Shown piece after piece: positions 38,101-50,000 of a DNA stretch of 64,000 nt. Location of the stretch: assembly GCA_004794655.1 (NCBI GenBank), contig SMMW01000588.1:558001-622000 (forward strand), written 5' to 3'. The translations under genes were made by a program, and so were the position numbers. This DNA comes from Marisa cornuarietis (lineage: Eukaryota > Mollusca > Gastropoda > Architaenioglossa > Ampullariidae). Position 1 is the first letter of the stretch. Every line of letters begins with the position of its first letter. A model generated the notes under the pieces. The model made no database searches, was not told where the DNA came from, and saw only the letters and a list, made by a program, of their open reading frames with translations.

Positions 38101-39280
38101 GGGAGTGAAGCTATTCACTGTACAAATGAACAATATAAATTTTTTCTAGCCCAGCAGTTTGCATAGTATACAGAAGGAAAAGTTCATTATCATTTAGGAC
38201 TAATATGTAATTTTTTAGTGATGATATTAAAAATTATAGCAAATAATTTCTTGCAAGACATACAAAAACATAAGTCTTTTGCATACTGTTTGGAAAGTAA
38301 ACGTTTTATTTCTCAGGGAAATGGAAGTTTCATTAGTTAATGTATATTTGTGGAGATGTGTTGTATAGTACAGTACTGTACAGAACAGATGTTAGAAATA
38401 TTTAGCTATGTCTACTTATGCCTCACTAGCTGGCAGTGTTTGTCATATATATAGTACAGCATGACTTCAGAGTTAACAGGTTGAGGATTTTTTATGCTAA
38501 ATGTGATAACATAAGAATCGTGACAGGAATGATAACTGAAGCATGTGTGCAGACATCTTGATAAGGAGATCCAGGTCACAGCTTTCCAAAAAGACAATAA
38601 ATTCAGTTTATTCTAAGAGTGAAGAGAAAATGTCCTAGAAAAGAAACACCAGCAGTAGATTGTGCAAAAGACTTTTTTAAGCTTGTTCATGTTTATTGCC
38701 TATGTGCTGGTTTGTACTGAAAAGTGGCTATGGGGTGGTACTTTTAATACTTATTCTAGCAGTTATGTTAGGTTGTGTCTGAGTTGATAATGACTATGAA
38801 CTGTGAGATATGTTAATGGCAGTTTAACTGTGAAAATTTAACTAAGTGTGAAGTGTCTTTTTCTTTGTATTTGCTGATGATTCCAGTACCATGTGGTCCA
38901 TGTAGATCCATTTTGGTGGGGTTTTTTTTGTTTTGTTTTTTTACTATTTTAGCTACACCATTATTTTGTTTGTTTTTTGTTGTTGTTTTTCGTTTTTTTT
39001 TTTAAAATAATTTGGAGGATACCTGAGACCCATCATATAGTTTTCTTTTAATTGCAACTTGAGGGACGTACAAGTGTTTTCTTGTTTACTTGCATGCTGT
39101 TGCTAAGGTCATGAAGTGTCCAGCAGTTCCTGAGAAAATTCAGCTTGAAATGTATTCAATCTCCATTTGAGTTCATTTTATTAAAAAAATGAATTGCAAA
39201 CATATATACATTGTATTTGTTATAAAGCAATAATGCATTTACTGTTTACAAATATCCCACTCACATTTCTTTGGCTTAAG
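35179..39280 (+). other. Probable long 3' UTR of SELENOI and spacer
   Basis: About 4 kb of AT-rich sequence with no exon-like frame. AATAAA occurs at 36316-36321 and 37211-37216, so the transcript could end at either. I checked the ATGA-type cores in this stretch for a SECIS hairpin. The best, ATGA at about 37027 with AAAC and then TGAT about 30 bp on, has poor helix pairing next to the core. No convincing SECIS was found. Confidence 0.45.
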
Positions 39281-39289
39281 GCTGTTTGT

Positions 39290-40140
39290 TGCTTTTACCC
39301 TGATGTGCAGTGTTTCTGATGTCCTGAAGATGGAGTTGGGCCTGTAGGTGCAGAGGCTTGGGTTCTTTGTCAGGAGTGTTGTATCTGTCCTAATTCTGAG
39401 GGGAGAATATGGTATGAAGAGGAAGATTTAGGGTATAAGTTCAAAGGTTTGAGAAAGAAGACAAATTTTAACCCACTGAGTCTAGTGGTTGTTTTCCTGA
39501 CTCAGCAGATAAGCTGTGTATGGAGGTTGTCCAAAATGATCCTGAGTAGATTTAAAGACCATGACAATGTATTGTGTCCTAGCAGGCCCATAGACCACAC
39601 ACCCAAAATTCAAGCGTTGAGGGCAGTACAGAGTGATACAGGTGAAGTGACTCGTTCTGCATCCCTTTTATTCTTGATGATCAACTAGAGGATGTCAAAG
39701 GATGAAGACTGCGGATGTGACTCTGGAATGAGTCTTAGGTAAAAAAAAATAACTCCTAAAAAATAACTTCTACTACTCCATTTACACAGATTGAGGATTT
39801 TGGAAAAAAAAGCCCCCGTAATTTTGCAAAATGGGCGTAATCTCTTTTCAAAGGGAAGAAAATTGAGACCCACAGAGATACATGGTTTATGCCAAGCTGG
39901 AAGTGCCTTTCCACGCTGGAGAGATACAAAAGACAAAATTGTCGGCTTAGAGCGAAACAGCTAGACCTTACAGAGTTTATGTTCCATCTGTATGCTGAAT
40001 AGCAAAAGTGATAAGATACTTCCTTGAGGAACTCCTACTTGCTGTACATTGGCATCTGAAAGAGCAACATACTTCTGTCCCGTAAAAAAAGATGATTTGT
40101 TAAAAAGTTATGCATAAATATTGACACCACTTTACAAAGG
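39290..40140 (-). mobile_element. Decayed jockey-type LINE, reverse transcriptase fragment
   Basis: Read on the minus strand, broken frames give DANVQQVGVPQGSILSLLLF (RT motif G-V-P-Q-G-S-x-L-S), then FAKLRGLFF and, nearer 39580, FGCVVYGPARTQYIVM, the L-D-Y-G-x-x-V-Y-G-S-A-R region of jockey-type elements. Many stops and indels show a dead copy. It lies in the spacer between the SELENOI and DEPTOR 3' ends, oriented like DEPTOR. Confidence 0.75.
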
Positions 40141-40284
40141 GATGATGATATACGTGTGCAAGTTCAGGAATGTGCTGTTGTTAAGTGTTCAAATTAATGT
40201 TTTTTGTGTATTACATTCGCTTTAATACTGCTTTATGCAGTCTTTTTATACCTTTTGGACAATTCGTTTATTATTATGAACTAG

Positions 40285-40680
40285 CTGCAACAGATATTTT
40301 AGATATCATGCAGCTGAAAGACTGTATCCCACCAAATTTATCTTTCCAACTGTCTTCACACGTTTTGTCAACATTTCCTGTGTTCAGTGATGATCATTAT
40401 GTGACGGTTTTTTACTATGATCATGAACGTGTAGCTACTGAACAATATATTCCTCTGAAACAATCTACCGGAATTCACTGGTCGTTTGAACGTCTACTAT
40501 TGGAAACATCTACATTCATTTAAAAACAAATTATGGAAGAGTCTTCTTTATACAGATGATAAATTACAGTCAAGTTTAACGTTAGGTAATATGACAACGA
40601 ATTACACTTCCCTAGAGTCCGAATTAATCGCTACAGTCTGCGGAATGACTTGTAAAGCCGATGTGTTTATGCTGCTATAG
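40285..40680. other. Unrecognised coding-like segment with a frame shift
   Basis: On the + strand one frame is open to 40523 (LKDCIPPNLSFQL, SDDHYVTVFYYDHERV) and an overlapping +1 frame continues to 40680 (FKNKLWKSLLYTDDKLQSSL, SELIATVCGMTCKADVF). On the minus strand a frame broken by a few stops also reads protein-like (INTSALQVIPQTVAINSD, KLDCNLSSV). No family was recognised and no splice pattern fits. It may be a decayed transposon or viral gene; the coding strand is not settled. Confidence 0.3.
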
Positions 40681-41157
40681 TGAGCGGTCACACTAAAGGC
40701 GAAGGGTTGTAAACGCGCTCCTTGTCTACACTCTCTGCTTCATAGAACGAGGTAAATGTCCCATTTTTGTGTTGTACGATCTTGGGTAGGGCTTTGAAGC
40801 ATGCATTCGTTGCCTTTTATACATCACAGTGGAGTAAATCTCCCATTGATGTCATTTCACGATTAGCTAATAAACACCAGTACAAGAGGCTGATCAGCTT
40901 CACAGCATTCGGACCCAAGATGCGCAGCTTCTTGGATTAAAATCAAATCAAAAAGGGATCCGGTGCCATTTGGTTGGTTGGCGACAACGGTGTATTGTTT
41001 CATAAAGTATGAGGTCAAGACACAACTTCACGAAGACGTCGAAGGAGTGACGAGGTAGCTGAGATCGAAGAGGGTTGTGCACGTTTGTATAGCTTGACGT
41101 CCTCTCGCCATGTACTGCCCCAGTCGGACACTGCAGTACAGGGCCGGTATGGAGACC

Positions 41158-44100
41158 TCAACGATCTGGACTACGCGTTGCAATAACGACCATGGTCAGC
41201 TGGCCTGTGTGCGTCGTTATCAAGCGGCCCACGTAGCGGTGGTCCCTGTGCATGACGTTCTGGTCCCCCACTGACAAGACGTATTGGCCCACCTGTCGAC
41301 ACCAAGCAAGCACAGCTTATCTATAGAGAGTGTTGCAATGTGTTGCCGGGATTGACTTATTGTACTTTGATCCCGGAATGCAGAGGGCATTACACAACTT
41401 GATATTCAATCGCTTAGGACGAGAGGTGAACCGTACAGAAGTACATATATAGTACCTGTTTCCCCTTACATCATCAAAATTTGAACGCTACGAACTATAA
41501 AAACGGGAGACCTTGGAAACATTGGAGAATGTTCTAGTCTCTCTAGGCTTGACTATAGTAGTCTAGCAGTTTAGCGTACGTCTGCTTTATTACGGCGAAG
41601 TTGTTATAATAATAATTTATAGAATCATTTTATATACATATATGAGTTGCTTATCCAATCACCCTTGAAATAGAGAACTCTCAGCGTACGTGCGTGAGAA
41701 CATGCGTAGAACAGGTCAGTCACCCAAATCATTGCCAAAAAAAAAAAAAAAAAAAAGTCGCGTCCGGGAATCGGGGAATGACACGCACGCACACACACAC
41801 ACACACACAGGGACACACAGTAATAGATTCTGCGGCAATGAAATTCACTGCCTTCTCGGCACTAGTCGCTAAAAGCCTGAGTAAAGTAACGACGCTGGTT
41901 TAATGACGTCTATATAATAATAATAATAATAATAAAGCAGATTTATATAGCGCAATTTTCAACTCCAGAGTCGACTCAATGCGCTGTACAGTGTATGGGG
42001 TTAGTTTTAAAATCACTGAAAAATAGCAGAATTCTTGTAGTAAGATCATCAGATTAGTTTTACAATCACTGAGAAATATCCAGATTCTGTTCAAGAATTT
42101 CCGGACTGAACTACTGGAGGCAATCAGCAGTATGCTAGGATAGTCATAGACTGTGGAGTTGTGGAAGCCAGTGAGACACACCTGTCCGCTAGCTGATATA
42201 AAGCATGGGTAGTCTTCACACCCCTGTGTATGACCAGCAGGTCACGGCAAGAACCATAGCCCACGACAAGCATGACTGTCCACAGTTCATGGCGATGGAC
42301 GAAGCTACAGTAATGTGGGAGAAGTCTCATATTGTAACTGCTTGGTTAATACTTCTTTCTATAATAATAGGCCCAGACCTGAAGTCCTGCTGCAGCTGCA
42401 GGTCCCCAGGGGTCTATAGTGTGGACGTAGCACGGCGCCGAGCCCCGCAGCACGAAGCCGAACCCAACCTGGTCCTGCTCCACCTGACAACAAAAGTACA
42501 AGGATACATAAGGACAAGTCAAAAATAACACTTACCAGGTGGTGAGTAGAGAGACACTTGAAGGCTGAGTTCGCGAAAATATACTGCGGGCTTAGGTATA
42601 AAAGGGTTGGGAGAGGGTGGTACAACCGTACAACGCTGATAAACATTCACAAAATAAGCGGATGACAGCTAGATAAGCTGCTGGGTACAGAACCAATGCA
42701 GGATTTAACCGTTTAACACTGATGACAGTTTAAAACGTTCTGTTATTTTGAGGACAAGAGAGAAAATGAAGAGTTAGGTCGGGGAGGGGGTAGATCAGTG
42801 TACCTGAGGCCAAAGAGAGACACTTTAGGCTCAAGTAGTAAGTAAGGTGATGACGTTGCATAAGAACAAAATGTACAGAAAGAAAAGGGAGTCGGTGAGA
42901 CCAGACGGTAAACAGAAAGGAAAACGCAGCGATTGTTTTGAGCAGGGTTTTAGTTGTTGTTATCTTCAAGCGCTTTAAAATTCATGGTATAGATAATCTT
43001 GCGACTATAAGCGGACTGTGGTTTTTCCCAAAGGTTACTTTTTTATTTACTTCCTGTTGCACTTCCTTGTACTGTAGATCTCGCACCTGCAGTCCTTGTC
43101 AAACCTCCAACGTTTTCCCCCATACTGCTAGCAGTCCTCCCTGTCTAACCTCCAACGTTTTCCTCCATACGGCTAGCGGTCCTTCACGCTACTGTTGTGT
43201 AGTGTGATGGTTAGAGTGAGAGAGAGTGTGTTGACATGAGCGCACGAACCTTTACGTCAACACGCCAGCATGTTCAGTCCATTCTCGGTGTGTTAACACC
43301 AAACTGATAATCAGCAGTGATCGATCACTCGTGGCAGCTTTCCCCATTTTCCGCAAGCAAAACGTTATCGGTTAAAGCTTAAACGTGAATGTCAAAATCA
43401 AGCAGATAGGAATTTCATGCGAGTCGTGTTTATATATATATATATACATTCTACGCCAGAGCAACCTTCCAATACATTTGGAATACTTCGTGTTCTCTGG
43501 GTGCTGTCCAAAAAAAAAATCAAAACATACAACAAAACAAAATAAACAAACAACAACTTTCTGTATTACAGACGCGTATTGGGTACAACAAAAGAGAGAG
43601 AGAGAGAGAAAACCCCGGTGAACCCCTGCTATATGTAGCCATACCCCGCATAACAACGTTTTGGTCAACGACGGATTGCAAACATGTACAATCTATGATC
43701 AAATTGCATAACGACGAAACAGGCCTAGAAACGCATTTCTCTGTACACCTTGAAGAAAAGAGACACCTACCTTCACTACTTTCCTTGTCATGAGGATCCG
43801 TCCGTCATCAGATCCACGCCGTGTGCAGTTTATCGCTGAAATAAAAATTAACAATAAAAAAAAATTGAAGGTCATGTTGACTCAATTGTGTTTTGCTACT
43901 CGCGTGGCGATTCACGTTTTTTAATTTAACACCCCATGAACAATATATCCCACGTTTAAAATCTGGGCACAGCGAAATCAAATATGCATACTGCTGTAGT
44001 GCAAACGTTAAATGGCGTCAGAACAGATGGGAGTAAGGCCAAAGTTAAAGTCCGTTCTTAACCGCGCAAAGTACCAAAGCCTCAAACCTCTGAAGTGTCT

Positions 44101-45224
44101 CAAAGTCCCATTCTCTGTTGCCAAATTTATTGGCAAACAAGTTTGGACCTTGTTCAGCATATTGATTAAAGTCTCAATGTCCTGAGCATTCAATCCCCCT
44201 AACCGCAGACCGCCACCTTCCCCCGCACAAAAAAAAAAGAAAAACAAAATCATGGTTCCTTCACATACAATTTTGTCAAATTTTGGTCCCGTAAAAAAAA
44301 GCCTTTAGATTCCCGCTTATTGCCTTACCTCTGATCGAGACTTTAACTTAACTTTGTTCAGACACAAAGTAAATAAAGTAAATAAAACACATTATAATCA
44401 CCTCCTTTCCTCTCTAGCCTTTTATCGCTTGGAACGAAATGGAAGACAAAAAAGATTTTCAAGAGAACTATACGCCGTTAGAATACCTGGTAGTCCGTTG
44501 TTCGAACCGTTCCTAGCGTCGGCAGCAGAGACCCTGACATCAAGCTGTTGGCCATCGTGGTCGACGCTGTCATGCGCACAGTTGTAGCTGACGTCGTCCA
44601 CGCTACTGCCCTCTGACCCTACTGATGTGAGCATGGGAGACTCGCTGTTTTCTGTCAACAGGAAATGAAAATATTAAAATCGTTCACCGTGTAAAAAGCT
44701 CCGAGAACACGAACAAGTACACAGACTTATGCATGGAAGGTACTTACCCGTCGATATGTGCTTCAGTGTGCGCCTCAACATCAAGTCTCACAATTAGTTC
44801 ATAAGAAATAGAACAGTTAATAAAATCTTAAGCCCGAAGTCCATTTTGGTACATGTTTACTCCGTGGTCGGTGAAACAGAAATAGTGTTTACACTAGGAT
44901 CGGACGCCCCAAACTTTCTACGTTTTTTTCCCCCGGTGTTGAGAAAGGGCAAAGAATGGGCCTGCCACATCAAGAAAACTCAAAAGTACACCAGCATTAT
45001 TCTGGTTACCGCTGCCATTAGGCGGCAGCGCAGTTTTATCTTCTATTTTATGTACGTCATTGATTACGTGACTTTACGTCACTTTTTTACGTCAGCATAT
45101 CGGAAGCGTGTCTTTTGTTGATGATGATAATAATAACAACAGTAATATTAATAATAAAGTGAATTTACAGAACGCTTCACCCCACTGTTATCAACGGCTA
45201 CAACGAAAAAATATAAACAAACAG

Positions 45225-45277
<53 letters not shown>

Positions 45278-47047
45278 CGGTGCAGATTTATATAGCGCAG
45301 TTCTCTACTTTACTATAGACTCAATGCGCTTTAAAAACATTTTCTGACTATAAAACACTGAAAGCACACATTCAACCGATACAAAATGTATATAACACAC
45401 ACTGACTACAGTCACTACACAGACCAAAACAGCAAGAAACCGGCTAGAGACACAACAACAGATGAAAGACGGGAAAAACTCAATAGGAGTAAGTTCTGTT
45501 AGTTTATTTATTTACTTGTCTTTTATTATTGTAACCATTTACATGATACTGAACAGAAACATCAGAAGACACATTTTCCGACTACCATTAGGGCACGAAG
45601 CCTCTGGCCAACGTGACGACAAACAGATCTAACTAAGGCAACTAGTAGGACAGTAAGAGCCATTCGAATGAAACGATTGATCAAGAACTATATAGTCAGC
45701 GCGTCAGTGATTTCACCCACTTTCGTCGAGGATAAAACTGTGCAGTGGCGTAGGAAGATGCTCGGCTTGGGGGGGGGGGGCAGCTCCATACTGACAATGA
45801 ATGACGTTCACATTCTTGCCTTCCCAGCATCATTTATGGGGGGGGGGGAAGGCGGCTGCCCCCCTTGCCCCCCCGGTTCCTACGCCACTGCAGTGTGGGG
45901 ACAATCTTCATCTACAACAAAGGCTTGGTGCTTTTTCCGACCAAGATTACTTCGCAGCAGCTAATCAGACCTATTCTCGACCTCTCTTTCCTTCGCCTTA
46001 CCCCTGGATTTATATCTCAACCGTGTGCCACTGGCTTTACAAGGCGTGGCATATCTGATCAACTTACGCTGCGTGGACTGCTTGCTCTGGACTTTTTTCT
46101 TCTGCTGACCATACGGCGTCATAAGAACATCCATGAGCAAGCTCGGTCTGTCGAAGTCGACCCGGAACTGATACAGCAAGCGGTCGTCACTGAAGTGGTA
46201 GTCGTCGGTCACTGACGAAAAAAATGATAATTAACGTTACGCTCGTCGAAAGACGACCAAGACTATAGTATATTTACATCAGTGTAGTCTCAATTTCGTT
46301 TGGGGAATGATAAGTGTAATGATAAAATCGACCAGATGACTTCATGATCTCATGTCACAGTGGTGCCTCTTGACTCAGGGTAGCATAGCGATCGTGAGTA
46401 CAATAGTGTAAATGAATTCTTAAAACTGCTATAGAAACTTGTAAAGGAATACGTGTTTGGCAGAATATTTTGCTGGTGATGATGTTAATGCGTACATGGT
46501 TATGCATGTGCCTGCATGGCTTGAACACATTTCTGAGATATTAAAGGGTTGATGTCTTTATTGCGGTATGCGTAGAACGTAAAATTTACACACGAGTTTC
46601 CCAAGTAGCAAACCAGTTACAATAACTGAAACCGTCTAGCAGATCTACTTGTATGAAATGCGAAACATAATACGCAAGAAATCCCTCGCATTGCCATGAC
46701 TTGCAATCGGGTAAAAACGCAGTTGCTCTTTTTTAAAGTAATAAAGTAAGCGCCTCAGACCTTTCACTCTTTTTCATTCACTCACACATATACGCACATG
46801 CAAGTACGCAAGCACACACAGAAAGAGAAGAGAGAGTTGGGAGGACTCACCATGCTTGAGAATATCATACTCTAGCAATTCTCGACATTGATTCACGATT
46901 TGTTGACGATCAGTAGTATCACTGTCCAAGATACAGTCCACCAGCTCATTTCCATAAAATGCGCCTTCATACAAGTGGCCTTTGTGGTAGAAGTCCCTTT
47001 GTATTCCCGCTTCCTTCGCTCTGAAAGAGTAATACGCGCGACAAAAA

Positions 47048-47079
<32 letters not shown>

Positions 47080-50000
47080 ACGCACGCAAGCACACAGAGT
47101 CGTTGAGGAACTGTGGGTAGTCAGCGACTGTCGGAGAAACCTCTTCAACACGCATTTCATTATTTCAATGCAGGTGTCAATTAAGATTTTTAATTGTTAT
47201 AACTGCGGCACAACAGTTGTCATTCCTAGTTTGCTTTTCCGGATCTAAGAGAAACGATTGTTCTGCGAATAATAAAGGTTTGTTTTTTGTGTTGTTTTTT
47301 GTTTTGTTGAGTGAAAGTTATGAAGATAGATAGGTGTGAACGTGTGATCATAGAAAGAGTACACAGCGACAAATCAACTTATTGTCTTCTGCTGTTGTGG
47401 AAAGTGACTTCCCCTCCCTTTTCGTCCCCCACTTGCCAGATAACATCTCAGCCAGTACCTGTTGTAGACGTCGAGGCCGCGGTAGAACATGGCCACGTCA
47501 GTCTTGGCAGCGTATGTCCCGTCGTCTCGTGTGAAGCGGAAGTAGAGGCTCTGATCTTTAAAGTCATGCTCATCGACCACTGCAACATTGAAGCCAAACA
47601 GCAGATGGATGATAGGATTAAAATTCTTTTTAAACTACTTCGTACTTCTTTCACCACTAATTCCCCATCTTCAGTCCAGCTACCTTAAGAACAATTAAAC
47701 GAACATGAATTGTTTTTGTAAATTTTTGTGGCTGGATGCCTGCGGTGTATGGATCAGAACGTAAGAGGTAATAAACTGGGGTATAACGCTATATATATAT
47801 ATATAGACATATAAAGTTATAAATATTATAACGATATATCCAGAGAAAAATGATGGTGAGTCCTATAAACAATTTAAGTGTGACATCCAGACAGATATAC
47901 GTGTGTCCTGAGACGCTATCAGGAAGAAACTGCAGTGACATCTGAAACGACTTCTCGTGGTCATATTTCGGAAAAAGCAGTTGAAGCTTTTGCACCTTTG
48001 GCGCCCTAACTCAATGCTCGGCAAGTAGTAGTTGCAACCTATCCAGCAGGTTTGCATTACCATCACAGATAGTAAATGCTATTTTACTATTTACTATCAT
48101 TGTTACCATTGTGTCTACCATGAACTCATCTCATGGACAAATAGGACGGAAACTATCGAAACCCCTCTCACAATATCCAACTGAGATTGAACAAACAAGA
48201 AACAGACACAAGACAGACAGAACGTGAGGACTTATTAAGTCACTGTCCTATGTCAAAGCATAAGGGACGTGAACTAACGTTTGAGACAGAACGACTGCAT
48301 ATCCAGCTTTTCTCTCTCGCAGACACACAAATCATAAAAAAATCCCTTGTATCCCTGTTTAGCTGTAGACTACCATCATAACCCCAACCCAAGGGCATCA
48401 CCTGCCGTGTACCTCTAACGTTACAATTAAACCATTCTGCATGCATCGTAGGCAATGATTTCATTTATTGGCGTAAAAGGATGCTGCGCTGGTTACCATG
48501 GTGTATCATCCCGTGTTGCTGCAGACACAGCATGGCTGCAACGGCTTCCTCCCTCGAGTGAGTATGGTGGCTCCTGTGTGCCCAGTCAATGACGTCTTTG
48601 GCAACGAAGCATTGCTTATATTTCCTCAAGTGGTATCGCCTGTCTTTTATCATATTTAGCTTGTGCATCTGGCATCTGGACAAAAACACAAATACACACA
48701 CTATCGACAAGACAGGCACAGGCAGATTCTTGTTGTACGTTCCACGTGGAGACTAAGTTGGTACTTTGGGAAATAACATAACTTTAATATAAATTCAAAA
48801 CATCTCTACCGATTAGTTGAATTTGAATATCTACGTCCAGTTAAAAAAACAAATTAATTTATCTCATAAGGTAATCTAGTTTGCGAGATTCCATAAAGTA
48901 AAGACGAATCAATGACTGTCAAACAAAACTTAATATTTTAAGAATGCCAATATTTCCAGATTATAACTTACAACTTAGGCTCGGAATGCACAAATTGTAT
49001 TAAGATTGATGTTTGCAGCTGACACTTGGATACTTGTTTATAACACCTGTCGCCGTCTGTGTTTATAATCACTAGCTAGATCTTTTCATATTTCCACAGC
49101 AACCATCACCTCTACCAGTGTGGGTGAACCGTGAGCATGAGCCGTGAACAAAAATCGACCTCTTTGAAAGCCCAGGTCATTAGAGGAAAAACGGATCATT
49201 TATACATCGTACACGTGTCGCAGAGATCAATGAAACATACGAACAGCAGGTGCCTCAAGGCTACACCCATCTCTCTATACAAAGAGAAAATTTCAGTAGC
49301 TGATAAAATGACCTTTACACTTTTTTTTCTGAGTTATCATAGGATGGGCAGGTTATCTGTCGCCGTCAAGGCAATGCTATTACGCAAAAACGGGTTCATT
49401 ATCTTTGCAAAGAGGATTTCGATGACGATGAGTTGTGAAAAGACTTCCTTTGGCGGCCCGTGTGGCCAGCACAGACTACTGAATCTTGTGCCTGTGTGCA
49501 TATGAGCACATGTGGTGTAGCATGGTGGTGGTTGTTGTAATGATGATAATGGTCGCGGTCGAGGTAGTTTTGATCGAATTGCAAGCATATTATTATATAC
49601 TGGAAAATAATTTACGATTACAAGGGGCCCGCAGAGGTCATTTCCGTGGGGCACGTGCTGGCTCTCGGCGGCCCTGCACTAACAGTCGGGGATCTAATGA
49701 TGCATAAACAGGACGTATGATGATAATGATGATCAGGAGGAGGAGATGGATAAATGATCTTTTATAGTGGACTGCATCAGTAAAATTTACAGCATGTACC
49801 ATAAAACTAATGCTGGCAATACGATTATGTATACATTTTATCTTGCACGCACGCACGCACGCGCACGCACGCACGCACGCGCACGCACGCACACACACAC
49901 ACACACACACTGTGACGAAACTGCGGGAAGAAGGGATGGACTGGATAGCCAGAGGGGACACCTCTGTTGGCTCGCCTCGCCTCGCCCGGCTTCCACCGCT

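Noticed and set aside
42124..42330. Minus-strand frame as the last DEPTOR exon
   Set aside because: It does not resemble the DEPTOR PDZ end. The 41158-41292 exon fits similarity and phase.
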